Both the position numbers and the translations under genes were made by a program. Below, in pieces: positions 25,479-33,974 of a stretch of 64,000 nt of DNA. Below the pieces are notes generated by a model. The model was not told the origin of the DNA and did no database searches. It saw only the letters and a program-made list of their open reading frames with translations. The stretch lies in NCBI GenBank assembly GCA_016124735.1, contig WGMZ01000009.1, positions 1 to 64,000 of the forward strand, written 5' to 3'. Every line of letters starts with the position of its first letter. Within the stretch, counting starts at the first letter, position 1. Source of the stretch: Bacteroidota bacterium. Lineage in GTDB: Bacteria; Bacteroidota; Bacteroidia; UBA8524.

Positions 25479-26752
25479 CGGTTATTGTTCGTGTTACTTG
25501 CCTCAGAAACATATCCGATTAGCTCATCGTAGCCGAAATTTTGATTTTTACAGTACATGTAGATATAGTACTGATTTTCGGTATTCATATAATTCCCCTC
25601 CGTTTCATAGGTTTCCATCACGCCGTTTTCTGTATTCAGTGTAACAAAAAGGTAGCTGTAATATCCTTGCTTCAGCAAAGCCCGTCCTTCATACGATTTG
25701 GAGGTCGGATTATATTCCAACCTGAATAGTGGATTGGCCCTCCAGCCACTGAGCTCTCCCATCACATAAACATCTCCGCTCAATAAAGGCTGCCCGGAAC
25801 GGAATGTAAAATAAACCCAGGTATAGTCGCCGTCGAAAGATCCATCATTTTGACCATCTTTATTGGCGATTACCCGCTTGCCGTCAAAATCTTTGTACTG
25901 AACATATGCTCCGCTACCCCTCCTGTCCGCCGGATAGAGATAAAGATTCGTCAGCGTATCATGCGTTTTCTTCATGACGTTTTGGGAGAGAAAACGGAGA
26001 CTTCTGGAATCAAAAAAGCGGTATTCATTGGTGCCATCAAACAGATTTTGCTCCTCGTAATTATAGGTATATTCATTTCCCACGATGAACAAGGGATGCA
26101 GTCCGTACACGGCATTATCCCATCTATTATTCTGACTGATTACCACTTTTAGATCCGTGTAAGGGTTAACGACTCTGTATTCGTTAATGGTGGCTTTAAA
26201 ATCCACTTCCTGTTTCGAAAAACGATATTGTGAAAGGGTTGCCGGGTGAATATCGAAATTAAAGCTCGTGCGGTTATCTACCACAAAGAAGCGTCTGGTA
26301 ATCACAATATCCTGTTCATCGTAGTTCCGATAAACCTTCAGAATATAATTGCCCGATAATTTCGGACGCATATCCCTGGATGGAAAATTCACCGAGTAAT
26401 GCACATATTTCTGATAGGTATTGCTTGAATACTTGAAATCGTTGATGTAATCCAGCAGATTCCCTTCGATGTATTGCATGGGTCTCAGGTTAGATGGATT
26501 CCAATTGGCATCACAATGAATAAAAGTAAATTGGTAGTAATCGTTGTCTGTAACCAACTCATCAAAACTTAGTTGGAGCTGATCCTGAGAATTCAGATTC
26601 ATGACCGGAGTTGGAACATTCGATCCGGGTTTATAGAGCAGAACCGTATGAAATTGTGGCTCGTAGATGAAGTTTGTGTATTGCAGGACCTTTTGTGCCT
26701 TTGCAGAAATTGTGAGTATAGCCAGAAGGCCAAATAAGATACTTTTTTTCAT
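25475..26752 (-). CDS. Type IX secretion system plug protein (DUF5103)
   Basis: A 425-aa periplasmic/outer-membrane-associated protein. The signal peptide is at residues 1-20 (ISAKAQ). It matches the DUF5103 family with the N-terminal domain around YQFTFIHCDANWNPSNLRPMQYIEGN (in parts) and the C-terminal beta sandwich around PLLSGDVYVMGELSGWRANPLFRLEYN (in parts). In Flavobacterium a protein of this family was found as the plug that closes the periplasmic side of the SprA translocon. The gene is coupled to the ABC-F gene by TAATG. Its presence supports a working T9SS, in line with three cargo proteins in this window. Confidence 0.9.
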   Translation of the reverse strand: MKKSILFGLLAILTISAKAQKVLQYTNFIYEPQFHTVLLYKPGSNVPTPVMNLNSQDQLQLSFDELVTDNDYYQFTFIHCDANWNPSNLRPMQYIEGNLLDYINDFKYSSNTYQKYVHYSVNFPSRDMRPKLSGNYILKVYRNYDEQDIVITRRFFVVDNRTSFNFDIHPATLSQYRFSKQEVDFKATINEYRVVNPYTDLKVVISQNNRWDNAVYGLHPLFIVGNEYTYNYEEQNLFDGTNEYRFFDSRSLRFLSQNVMKKTHDTLTNLYLYPADRRGSGAYVQYKDFDGKRVIANKDGQNDGSFDGDYTWVYFTFRSGQPLLSGDVYVMGELSGWRANPLFRLEYNPTSKSYEGRALLKQGYYSYLFVTLNTENGVMETYETEGNYMNTENQYYIYMYCKNQNFGYDELIGYVSEASNTNNNR

Positions 26753-28659
26753 TATCCGTTTTCCAAACTTAGCAGTTTTTCAAAAAGAACTTCGAATTCT
26801 TCGTCTAATTCAGAACACCGTAATCGTGCCAATTCGTATGCCTGACTCAAATTTCCCAATTCTTCGGCATTCGACGCAATCTCCGGATTCGCCATTTTTT
26901 TCTCAATTTCTGCCAATTCACTCTTCACTTTCTCCAACTCCTTCTCCACTTTCCCCGATTGTTTTTGAAGCTCAAGTTTTTCATCTGCTCCATCTACTTT
27001 GACTACAGGTTTCGCCTTTACTGCTTTTGCGGGAGGTGGGTTCTTTTGCTGTTCCCTTTCCTTTTCTGCTTTCCAGGTCATGTACTCTGCGTAGCTTCCA
27101 GGATATTCCCGAATTTCCTGATCTTCGATCCACCAAATTTTATTGGCAATATTCGACACGAAATAACGGTCGTGAGAAACTACAATGAAAGTGCCTTCGT
27201 ATTGCTGCAAAGCCTGAATCAGGATATTGATACTTTGCATATCCAGGTGGTTCGTTGGCTCATCCAATAAGAGAAAATTGGATTGCGTTAGCAAAGTTTT
27301 GGCCAATGCCACCCGCGCCTTCTCGCCTCCGGACAGCACCTTAATTTTTTTGAACACATCCTCTCCAGTAAAGAGGAAACAACCCAATACTGTGCGTAAT
27401 TCCTGATCGGTCTTGGAAGGAGCATGTTGCCTCAACTCATCCAGAATGGGTATTTCCACATTCAGGGATTCCAGCTGATGCTGGGCATAAAAAGATGGAT
27501 TTACATTATGTCCGTTACTAATTCTGCCCGACTTAATTTCTTCGCTTCCTGCAATCATCCGCAATACAGTTGATTTTCCCTTGCCATTCGCACCTATCAG
27601 AGCAATTTTATCTCCTCTGACAATTTCTGCAGAAGAATGAGTGAGTATGGGTAAGTCTTCCCCATAATTCTTGGTTATATTTTCCAGGCGCGAAACTACC
27701 TTTCCGGAGGTCTGCTTCACTTCAAAACGCAGGTTGATTTCAACGGTATCATCCTGTACGGCCTCCACCCGTTCCAGTTTCTCCAATTGTTTCAACTTAC
27801 TCCGCGCCTGAGTCGCTTTGCTGGCTTTGGCTTTAAAACGCTCAATAAAACGCTCTTGCTGACGGATATAGGCCTGCTGGTTTTCATAGGCTTTTCCCTG
27901 AATTTCTTCGCGTTCGGATTTGGCCTCCAAAAACTCATCGTAATTGCCCGGATAATGAACCAGTTTCTGACCGGTAACATGAACAATTTTAGTCACCATA
28001 TTATTCAGGAAATACCGGTCGTGAGAAACCACGATAACCGTCCCAGGATAGCTGGTGATATACTCTTCCAACCATTGAATGGATGGTAAATCCAGGTGGT
28101 TCGTCGGCTCATCGAGAAGCAGGACACTCGGATTTTGCAAAAGCAATTTGGCAAGCATCACCCGCATCCTCCATCCTCCCGAAAACTCTTTCAATGGACG
28201 TTGAAGTTCGGCGGTATTGAAACCAAGTCCTTCAAGCACCTTCTCTGTTTTATGGTGAATATTGTAGCCATCGAGCGAATCAAATTCCGTTTGAACAAGC
28301 GTAAGGCGATCCATCAGAGCATCAGAATGATCGGTAGCCATTTTCTCGTAGATGAGATTGAGTTCGTCTTCCAATTCCATGACCCTTTGAAAGGCGCTCA
28401 AGGCCACATGAAAAATACTTTCATCGCTTTCGTAGGAAAGTAGATCCTGATTCAGGAATCCAATGGTCACATCTTTGGCTTTGGTAATGCTACCTCCTGT
28501 CAGAGAATATTCGCCACTGATTACCCGGAGCAAAGTGGATTTCCCCGTTCCATTTTGGCCAATCAGACCAATTCTTTCTCCGGGTTTAATCTGCCATCCG
28601 GCATCTTTGAAAAGATACCTGCCTCCAAAATCAAAACTAAAATTAACCAAGTCGATCAT
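26752..28659 (-). CDS. ABC-F family ATP-binding protein
   Basis: A 635-aa soluble twin-ATPase of the ABC-F group; these act on ribosomes rather than in transport. ABC domain 1 has Walker A GQNGTGKST (34-42), signature FSGGWRMR and Walker B LLLDEPTNHLDLPS. An interdomain linker rich in charged helices follows. ABC domain 2 has GANGKGKST, LSGGEKAR and LLLDEPTNHLDMQS. The C-terminal 80 residues form a Lys/Glu coiled coil (KVEKELEKVKSELAEIEKKM, at 20 residues) typical of Uup/YdiF-like members. It is probably a translation factor; a resistance role cannot be told from sequence. Confidence 0.95.
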   Translation of the reverse strand: MIDLVNFSFDFGGRYLFKDAGWQIKPGERIGLIGQNGTGKSTLLRVISGEYSLTGGSITKAKDVTIGFLNQDLLSYESDESIFHVALSAFQRVMELEDELNLIYEKMATDHSDALMDRLTLVQTEFDSLDGYNIHHKTEKVLEGLGFNTAELQRPLKEFSGGWRMRVMLAKLLLQNPSVLLLDEPTNHLDLPSIQWLEEYITSYPGTVIVVSHDRYFLNNMVTKIVHVTGQKLVHYPGNYDEFLEAKSEREEIQGKAYENQQAYIRQQERFIERFKAKASKATQARSKLKQLEKLERVEAVQDDTVEINLRFEVKQTSGKVVSRLENITKNYGEDLPILTHSSAEIVRGDKIALIGANGKGKSTVLRMIAGSEEIKSGRISNGHNVNPSFYAQHQLESLNVEIPILDELRQHAPSKTDQELRTVLGCFLFTGEDVFKKIKVLSGGEKARVALAKTLLTQSNFLLLDEPTNHLDMQSINILIQALQQYEGTFIVVSHDRYFVSNIANKIWWIEDQEIREYPGSYAEYMTWKAEKEREQQKNPPPAKAVKAKPVVKVDGADEKLELQKQSGKVEKELEKVKSELAEIEKKMANPEIASNAEELGNLSQAYELARLRCSELDEEFEVLFEKLLSLENG

Positions 28660-28666
28660 TGCGGCG

Positions 28667-28674
28667 CAAAGGTA
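28667..28674 (-). promoter_or_regulatory. -7 promoter box of the ABC-F/plug operon
   Basis: TACCTTTG on the minus strand fits TAnnTTTG exactly and lies 7 nt before the ABC-F ATG at 28659. Confidence 0.5.
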
Positions 28675-28724
28675 GGATATTGCTAATGATCTAAACGGAT
28701 TATTGCTGGCATGATTTCTGATTT

Positions 28725-29219
28725 TTGAAGAATGCCATGCTAATACTCGCCGGACTTCTTTTTTGGATCAATTTTGCTCTGATGCCTGCAGAACCAGAGG
28801 TGCCGGTTTACGCTTCCTTCGAAGATTTTCAACCTTATCTCCATCAAACGTCGGATACCCTGTATGTAGTGAATTTCTGGGCTACCTGGTGCAAACCTTG
28901 TGTGAAGGAACTGCCCTATTTCGATCAGCTCGCCTCTAAATACCCAGACCAAAAGATCAAAGTAATTTTGGTCAGTCTTGATTTTAGTGAGAATCTCAAA
29001 GAGCAGGTTCTTCCCTTTCTTGAGAAAATACAGATTCAGAGTCAGGTTTTAATCCTAGACGACCCTAATACAACTGCGTGGATTGAAAAAGTGGATTCCT
29101 CCTGGTCGGGTGCAATTCCCTCCACCGTCTTTTATTCAAAAGATTTCAGGGAGTTTCACGAAGGCGACTTCACCGAGGAAACCTTGCATCAAACCGTAAA
29201 TAAACTTCTTAAACCTTAA
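28725..29219 (+). CDS. TlpA-like thiol-disulfide oxidoreductase
   Basis: A 164-aa exported thioredoxin-fold protein. The active site WCKPC has C56 and C59 in NFWATWCKPC. The fold continues with VSLDFSENL and the cis-Pro loop GAIPSTVFY. It probably reduces or oxidises cysteine pairs in the periplasm. The start is uncertain: TTG at 28725 gives an N-terminal Lys before the hydrophobic signal peptide, as signal peptides need, while ATG at 28737 gives none. A second thioredoxin-fold gene follows after 2 bp, so the two are co-transcribed and may act together. Confidence 0.9.
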   Translation: MKNAMLILAGLLFWINFALMPAEPEVPVYASFEDFQPYLHQTSDTLYVVNFWATWCKPCVKELPYFDQLASKYPDQKIKVILVSLDFSENLKEQVLPFLEKIQIQSQVLILDDPNTTAWIEKVDSSWSGAIPSTVFYSKDFREFHEGDFTEETLHQTVNKLLKP

Positions 29220-29221
29220 CT

Positions 29222-29839
29222 ATGAAAAACTTAAAATTCATTCTCTTCTTCAGTGTCATCATCTTTGGCGCAATCAGTTTGGCCTTTACTTCAGATGAAG
29301 GATATCAGGTTGGTGATCCGGTTGAAGATTTCTCTCTTAAGAATACCGATGGGAACTTTGTATCTCTGGCCGGTCTCAAAAATACCAAGGGCGCCATTGT
29401 CATCTTCACCTGCAATCACTGTCCCTATTCAAAACTTTACGAACAGAGAATTCAGGACCTTGATAAAATGTATGCATCTAAAGGCTTTCCGGTGGTAGCT
29501 ATTAATCCAACAGACCCGGAAATGAATCCTGATGACAGTTTTGAAGAAATGGTGAAACGAGCAAAAGAGAAGAAATATAGCTTTCCTTATCTGGTAGATG
29601 AAGGCCAAATGGTCTTTCCAAAATTCGGAGCGAACCGCACACCACATGCCTTTGTTCTTTCCAAGAAGGAGGGGAAATTTTACGTGGAATATATTGGTGC
29701 CATCGACGATAACACCAAGGATGGCAGCAAGGCGACCCATCACTATGTTGAAGAAGCTGTTAACTCCTTGTTGAAAGGAAAAAAGCCAGAAACAACCTTT
29801 ACAAAAGCCATAGGTTGTTCGATAAAGTCGAAGAAATAA
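29222..29839 (+). CDS. Exported thioredoxin/peroxiredoxin-like protein
   Basis: A 205-aa thioredoxin-fold protein of the AhpC/TSA-redoxin type. A signal peptide or anchor covers about residues 1-22. The redox motif CNHC (C64, C67) follows IVIFTCNHCPYS, and RTPHAFVLS holds the cis-Pro. The C-terminus has a late single Cys (IGCSIKSKK). Proteins of this kind are common in Bacteroidota and Planctomycetes and are usually annotated as redoxin-domain proteins. It starts 2 bp after the TlpA-like gene. A bidirectional terminator at 29857 separates it from the convergent DUF2147 gene. Confidence 0.9.
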   Translation: MKNLKFILFFSVIIFGAISLAFTSDEGYQVGDPVEDFSLKNTDGNFVSLAGLKNTKGAIVIFTCNHCPYSKLYEQRIQDLDKMYASKGFPVVAINPTDPEMNPDDSFEEMVKRAKEKKYSFPYLVDEGQMVFPKFGANRTPHAFVLSKKEGKFYVEYIGAIDDNTKDGSKATHHYVEEAVNSLLKGKKPETTFTKAIGCSIKSKK

Positions 29840-29856
29840 GTCAAGCCAAAAGCATT

Positions 29857-29891
29857 AAAAAAGCCGCATTCGAGATGGATGCGGCTTTTCT
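29857..29891. terminator. Bidirectional Rho-independent terminator
   Basis: AAGCCGCAT (29861-29869) pairs with ATGCGGCTT (29879-29887). The stem is flanked by an A run before and a T run after, so it can stop both the redoxin gene (plus) and the DUF2147 gene (minus). Confidence 0.88.
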
Positions 29892-29900
29892 TTTTATATC

Positions 29901-30347
29901 TTATTTAACCCGTTTCCAGGTTTCTGTTCGTCCCATAAGACTCACTCCTACGAAGCCTCTCATCTGCAGGTTGTCGGTATTTTCATCTTCGAACCACATT
30001 TTACAAGAATAGGTTTTCCCTTCTTTCGGGTCATAGATAGTTCCTTCGCTCCACTTGTGATTTCCCTCGTATTCGAAACCCTTAAGGATAAGCAAATTGA
30101 TCAAGGGTTTCAGACGCATATTCGCATCCGGATTATTCAAATCCTTTTTGGGTTCTCCTTGATCATTGGTGGGATTTTTTAGCCAGATAATCTTACCATA
30201 GAAATATTTTCCGGTTTTAAATATTTCAATGTGAGCCGTTTCATGACCGTTGAGCCAAACACCGGTTACATCATCCTCTCCTCCATCGCTGCTTATAAAA
30301 GCCGACAGACTGAAAAACAAAAGGGTAAGAATTAAGGGCTGTTTCAT
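29901..30347 (-). CDS. DUF2147 family exported protein
   Basis: A 148-aa small exported protein. A signal peptide covers about residues 1-19. The mature part is a single DUF2147 domain: VTGVWLNGHETAHIEIFK, then YGKIIWLKNP, ILKGFEYEGNHKWSEGTIYDP and a final RGFVGVSLMGRTETWKRV segment (18 residues). The family is a small beta barrel-like fold of unknown function, common in Bacteroidota and Proteobacteria. It follows the DUF4197 gene after 2 bp, so the two share a transcript. Confidence 0.9.
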   Translation of the reverse strand: MKQPLILTLLFFSLSAFISSDGGEDDVTGVWLNGHETAHIEIFKTGKYFYGKIIWLKNPTNDQGEPKKDLNNPDANMRLKPLINLLILKGFEYEGNHKWSEGTIYDPKEGKTYSCKMWFEDENTDNLQMRGFVGVSLMGRTETWKRVK

Positions 30348-30349
30348 TT

Positions 30350-31075
30350 TTATCCTCCAAATACTTTTTTAAGAATATCAGACACCTGATGCGAGATATT
30401 GTTTCGAATCTTGCCTTCTTCGATGGTCACTTTTTTAAACAAACCATCTAGTGCTTTTTGCGTGGTATACTCGCCCAGGGTATTCTGGGTTATGGGTTTA
30501 ATTAATCCGAAGCTGGCATTTGCAATCACATTATATTTGTCTACCAATCCCTGGTACAATGATTCTGCCGAGGTCGAGCCAATCAATGGCTTGCTCAGGC
30601 TGGCAGTGATTTTTGGCGCGAAGGCCGCTTTCAAATCATCGTAGGTATTGGTTCTGAGATAATCTGTAGCAGAGGAGTCATTTCCTTTTAAAATAGCCGT
30701 GGCATCACTGAACGTCATGTTGGTGATGGCATTCAGGAAAATCGGCTTCGCCTCAATGGCGGCGTCTTCTGCCGAGCGATTGATTGCTTTGATTGTCTCA
30801 TCCACCAATTGGGTGCCTCCGGGAATCTTGGAAAGATTATCGAAGATGACGGATGCTTCCGGCGGAAGTAAAATCTTGACGGTCTCATCCAAATAATATC
30901 CATCCAGCGCATGTAAGGTAGAAACAGAAGTATCTGTACTCACATTCAGCGCTTCTTTCAGGCCTTTGATAATATCGTCTGTACTAAGTCCCTGCGGGAC
31001 AAGGTCAGGCACCTGATCACAAGAAGTGAAGCTGAAGAGCCCAACAAAACTGAAGATTAGTGTAATTTTTTTCAT
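30350..31075 (-). CDS. DUF4197 family lipoprotein
   Basis: A 241-aa lipoprotein. The lipobox FTSC gives Cys19. The mature protein is all-helical and matches DUF4197: LSTDDIIKGLKEALNVSTD, LDGYYLDETVKILLPPEA, and a late DGLFKKVTIEEGKIRNN segment. The function is unknown. The gene is tightly linked to the DUF2147 gene downstream (2-bp gap), and the methyltransferase gene ends 11 bp upstream on the same strand, so all three could be one operon. Confidence 0.9.
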   Translation of the reverse strand: MKKITLIFSFVGLFSFTSCDQVPDLVPQGLSTDDIIKGLKEALNVSTDTSVSTLHALDGYYLDETVKILLPPEASVIFDNLSKIPGGTQLVDETIKAINRSAEDAAIEAKPIFLNAITNMTFSDATAILKGNDSSATDYLRTNTYDDLKAAFAPKITASLSKPLIGSTSAESLYQGLVDKYNVIANASFGLIKPITQNTLGEYTTQKALDGLFKKVTIEEGKIRNNISHQVSDILKKVFGG

Positions 31076-31086
31076 GTGACTCGAAT

Positions 31087-32304
31087 TTAACCAATGTCAT
31101 CCAATTTCCTGCCATGAATAAAGTACGGCTTTCGCTCGCTGTTTTCAAAAAAGAAGAAATAGTCCCTTCCTCCATCTTTTAACCGATGTAATTTCTTAAG
31201 CTCCTGCGGGCTCCATTTAAAGAAGCGGGAAGCCAGATTGGCTTGCTGGATTGACTGGTCTTTCAGGTATTGATCAAATTTCTTTCGGCTGTAGGCAGAG
31301 CGGTGAATTTGGATGAATTCACGTCCAAAAAATGAGGGAATCAATTGATCAGATTGTTGGTAAATTCCGTTAGAAATCAATACTTCTGTTCCAATCGATT
31401 CCGCATAGGATGAGGCCAAGCCACTTTTTGATAAACTTGGATGGACTTCATAGAAATAGGTTTTGTCTGGCATTGCCCAAGACTTATTCGCGGCAGGTTT
31501 ACCTTTAAAAGATTGATATGGATCCAACTCAATAGCCTTTCGGGAAACCTCTCCCGAATAACCGGTTTCGCAATATGCCAAAACTTCCTTCACCTCTCCT
31601 TTCCATGCCACCACTTCTATTCGATAAATTCCTGGCAGTTCCTGCTCCAATTGTTCAAGCGGATACAGGGGCGATAGCTTGATAAGTTGCCGTTTTGATT
31701 TGTTTTGGATGAGGCTCCAAAGAGGAATTATTTCCGGAGAGCAATCACACATCTGAACAAATCGCTTTCCACTCTCCCTGCGATCGGGATCTGCAAATAT
31801 CCAATCGTAGGTTTCCGATTCATCTTCTAAAAATTGTCCTGCCTCATTCAGCACTCGACGGATATTTTGAATACCCAGTTTTTTCATGTTCACCAGGGCA
31901 AGTTCATGCACTTCCTCATCCATCTCTACAGAAACAACTTCCTTAAAGCACCGAGCAAAAGCAGCATCATCCACCCCGATTCCTCCGCATAAATTCAAAA
32001 TTCTATCCCCATTTAGTTCACGAATTTTTTGTTGGGCTGTCATTTCAGAACTCGCCTGTTCCATTGATCTTCGCGTGAATACACAGCGCCTGTCCACCCA
32101 GTTCGGAAGCTTGTCTTTTCCTCTTTGCAAGGCATCCAGCCACTCTAAAACTGCCGGTAGCTGGAATGCAACCTTGCCGGAATACCGCAAGCCCAGCGAT
32201 GCAACGTCACCTGTTATATTCTCGTTAACAAAGGCAAGGACCGTCGGATCACGTGACAATTCGGCTATTTTTATTTTACTTTGCACAATATTTGCGACCC
32301 ACAC
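31087..32304 (-). CDS. SAM-dependent methyltransferase with THUMP-like domain
   Basis: A 405-aa class I methyltransferase. The SAM-binding loop is ILNLCGGIGVD (about residue 102), the acidic ribose ligand lies in VVSVEMDEE, and FADPDRR follows. The C-terminus matches the THUMP-like RNA-binding domain found in a bacterial family related to tRNA/rRNA methyltransferases (HRSAYSRKKFDQYLK; GRDYFFFF). The substrate is probably RNA, but which base is not known. The start is unsure: GTG at 32304 is the first candidate and another GTG lies six codons in. A short lipoprotein gene starts 5 bp away in the opposite direction. Confidence 0.82.
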   Translation of the reverse strand: MWVANIVQSKIKIAELSRDPTVLAFVNENITGDVASLGLRYSGKVAFQLPAVLEWLDALQRGKDKLPNWVDRRCVFTRRSMEQASSEMTAQQKIRELNGDRILNLCGGIGVDDAAFARCFKEVVSVEMDEEVHELALVNMKKLGIQNIRRVLNEAGQFLEDESETYDWIFADPDRRESGKRFVQMCDCSPEIIPLWSLIQNKSKRQLIKLSPLYPLEQLEQELPGIYRIEVVAWKGEVKEVLAYCETGYSGEVSRKAIELDPYQSFKGKPAANKSWAMPDKTYFYEVHPSLSKSGLASSYAESIGTEVLISNGIYQQSDQLIPSFFGREFIQIHRSAYSRKKFDQYLKDQSIQQANLASRFFKWSPQELKKLHRLKDGGRDYFFFFENSERKPYFIHGRKLDDIG

Positions 32305-32309
32305 TTAGT

Positions 32310-32420
32310 ATGAAGAAGTTTCTTTTTGTAATGGTAATTTTATTTGCAGGATCAGTGCTTATGAGCTCGTGCCACAAGGACCGTTGTCCCGCTTATAAGA
32401 TTACAATCTTAGCAAAATAA
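32310..32420 (+). CDS. 36-residue predicted lipoprotein
   Basis: A very small gene of 36 codons plus stop. The product has a Lys-Lys start, a hydrophobic core (FLFVMVILFAGSVL) and a lipobox-like MSSC, so lipidation at Cys21 is expected and leaves a tail of only 16 residues (CHKDRCPAYKITILAK). The CPAY motif occurs in other tiny Bacteroidota lipoproteins, as far as I recall. It is followed after 8 bp by ytxJ, so the two are probably one transcript. Small size makes the call less sure, but the signal peptide is convincing and the position is tidy. Confidence 0.68.
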   Translation: MKKFLFVMVILFAGSVLMSSCHKDRCPAYKITILAK

Positions 32421-32428
32421 GCGCGGAC

Positions 32429-32770
32429 ATGCATTGGAATCAACTTGAATCGGCAGAGCAGCTAGAACTAATCCATCAGGCTTCTTTTACCAATCCTCAG
32501 GCAATATTCAAGCATAGCACTCGCTGCAACATTAGCAGCATGGCAAAGATGCGCCTTGACCAAATGGATGGCCCGGATGAAATTCCTTTCTATTATTTGG
32601 ACCTAATTCAATTCCGCAACATCTCCAATGAAATAGCCGACAAGTGGCAGGTTCATCATGAATCCCCTCAGTTGTTAATCATTCGCAATGGCGAATGTGT
32701 TTACGAAGCTTCCCATATGGAAATACGTGCCGACGAAATTCGGGACGCCCTGCCGGAGCTCAATCCGTAA
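32429..32770 (+). CDS. ytxJ: Bacillithiol-linked monothiol protein YtxJ
   Basis: A 113-aa single-Cys thioredoxin-fold protein. The active site is FKHSTRCNISSM with C33; the second Cys of a usual CxxC is absent, which is the YtxJ/BrxC type. The fold continues through FYYLDLIQFRNISNEIA and a cis-Pro loop ESPQLLIIRNG. YtxJ-like proteins remove bacillithiol from proteins, so the organism probably makes bacillithiol. It lies behind the tiny lipoprotein gene. Its 3' end overlaps the convergent OsmC gene by 11 bp. Confidence 0.92.
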   Translation: MHWNQLESAEQLELIHQASFTNPQAIFKHSTRCNISSMAKMRLDQMDGPDEIPFYYLDLIQFRNISNEIADKWQVHHESPQLLIIRNGECVYEASHMEIRADEIRDALPELNP

Positions 32771-33173
32771 AATGATAAATCAGGTTTTGTTTGATGTCTG
32801 GGTGAAGACTTAATGCTACCGGACAGGTATCGGCAATCTCCTTAATCTTCTCTTTTTCCGCTTCGCTGTACTGAATATCAGGAGAAAAGTACATGTGGAT
32901 ATCAATGGCCCCGATACGTCGAGGGTTATTAACCATGTGCTTTTGGACGTCTGCCTTCCATCCATCCAGTCGAATGTTTTCATTTGCCACCTTGATTCCA
33001 ATGGTTGTGATGATGCAGGTAGCCAGAGCCGTTGCTACCAAATCAGTAGGCGAAAAATAGGCTCCCTGTCCGTGATTATCTGTCGGTGCATCGGTTACTA
33101 TGGAATTACCCGATTGAAGATGCGTAGCCTCAGTACGTAAATTGCCTTTGTATTCTATGCGAGAAGTAAACAT
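32760..33173 (-). CDS. OsmC-family protein
   Basis: A 137-aa OsmC/Ohr-fold protein. The two redox-relevant cysteines are C53 in ALATCIITTIG and C117 in ADTCPVALSLHP. Other family marks are the SPTDLVATAL segment and the end in DIKQNLIYHF. OsmC-like proteins reduce organic or fatty-acid hydroperoxides with thiols. The protein is of the shorter, YhfA-like form. It runs convergent to ytxJ and shares 11 bp at the 3' end; both genes deal with thiol stress, so their closeness is functionally sensible. Confidence 0.93.
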   Translation of the reverse strand: MFTSRIEYKGNLRTEATHLQSGNSIVTDAPTDNHGQGAYFSPTDLVATALATCIITTIGIKVANENIRLDGWKADVQKHMVNNPRRIGAIDIHMYFSPDIQYSEAEKEKIKEIADTCPVALSLHPDIKQNLIYHFTD

Positions 33174-33203
33174 AATCCTGATTGCTTTTGTTAAATTTGT
33201 TAG

Positions 33204-33956
33204 ATGCTTAAAAAGTTTTCACTGTGGCTGATTCTGATGTTTTTTGCCTTACCAAATATGGCACAAAGCATTGATAAGAGCAATCCGGGTCGCTACATGA
33301 ATACCAGCAACGATTTCACAGGAGGCTTTTTCTGGCATCCCCGTGGATTGGGGATGAGTTTCAAATCATCTAAAAAAATTCACGATCAAACATGGCGGGT
33401 CATCAATTTTGACCTGATCAGCATGCGCCATGAAAAAGAGCGGAGAATTCGAAGTTCCAGCTTTAGCGCTCCCGGAAGTTTTTTCTTCGGCAAACTGAAT
33501 TATGTCTATTTCCTTCGGATGAATTATGGACGCCGTTGGGATCTTGGCCAGCATCTTTACAAAAATACGCTTGCAACCCGGGTAGGCTTTTCCGTCGGAC
33601 CAACCCTTGCCTTTCTAAAACCGGTTTACCTGGAAATTTATCATCCGGGCCCTGATCAGGCATCAGGCTACCTGGTAAGTGAACGGTATAATCCAGCCGT
33701 GCATAATGACCCCAGCATCATTTTCGGGACTTCGCCAATAACCAAAGGACTTCTTCAAACGAAATTAAGAGCCGGACTCAGCGCCAAGGCCTATATCGAG
33801 TTCGACTGGAGCGATTATTATGATCAGATTCAATCGCTTGAATTCGGCATAGCCATTGATGCCTTTGGACGAAACATTCCCATTCTCGCATTTGCCCAAA
33901 ACAAGAATGTCTTTACCTCGTTGTATATTTGCCTCAATATTGGGAATCGTTGGTGA
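33204..33956 (+). CDS. Predicted outer-membrane beta-barrel protein
   Basis: A 250-aa exported protein with a signal peptide of about 20 residues (ending in NMAQ). The mature part consists of alternating amphipathic strands with many aromatic residues (YVYFLRMNYGRRWDLG, VGFSVGPTLAFLKPVYLEIYH) and ends in an aromatic residue (IGNRW), typical for outer-membrane barrels of eight to ten strands. The function is unknown. It is followed after 18 bp by lipA, an arrangement I believe recurs in Bacteroidota, so the two may be co-transcribed. A -7 box TAAATTTG lies only 4 nt before its ATG. Confidence 0.72.
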   Translation: MLKKFSLWLILMFFALPNMAQSIDKSNPGRYMNTSNDFTGGFFWHPRGLGMSFKSSKKIHDQTWRVINFDLISMRHEKERRIRSSSFSAPGSFFFGKLNYVYFLRMNYGRRWDLGQHLYKNTLATRVGFSVGPTLAFLKPVYLEIYHPGPDQASGYLVSERYNPAVHNDPSIIFGTSPITKGLLQTKLRAGLSAKAYIEFDWSDYYDQIQSLEFGIAIDAFGRNIPILAFAQNKNVFTSLYICLNIGNRW

Positions 33957-33974
33957 ACCCAGAAAGGAATTATT

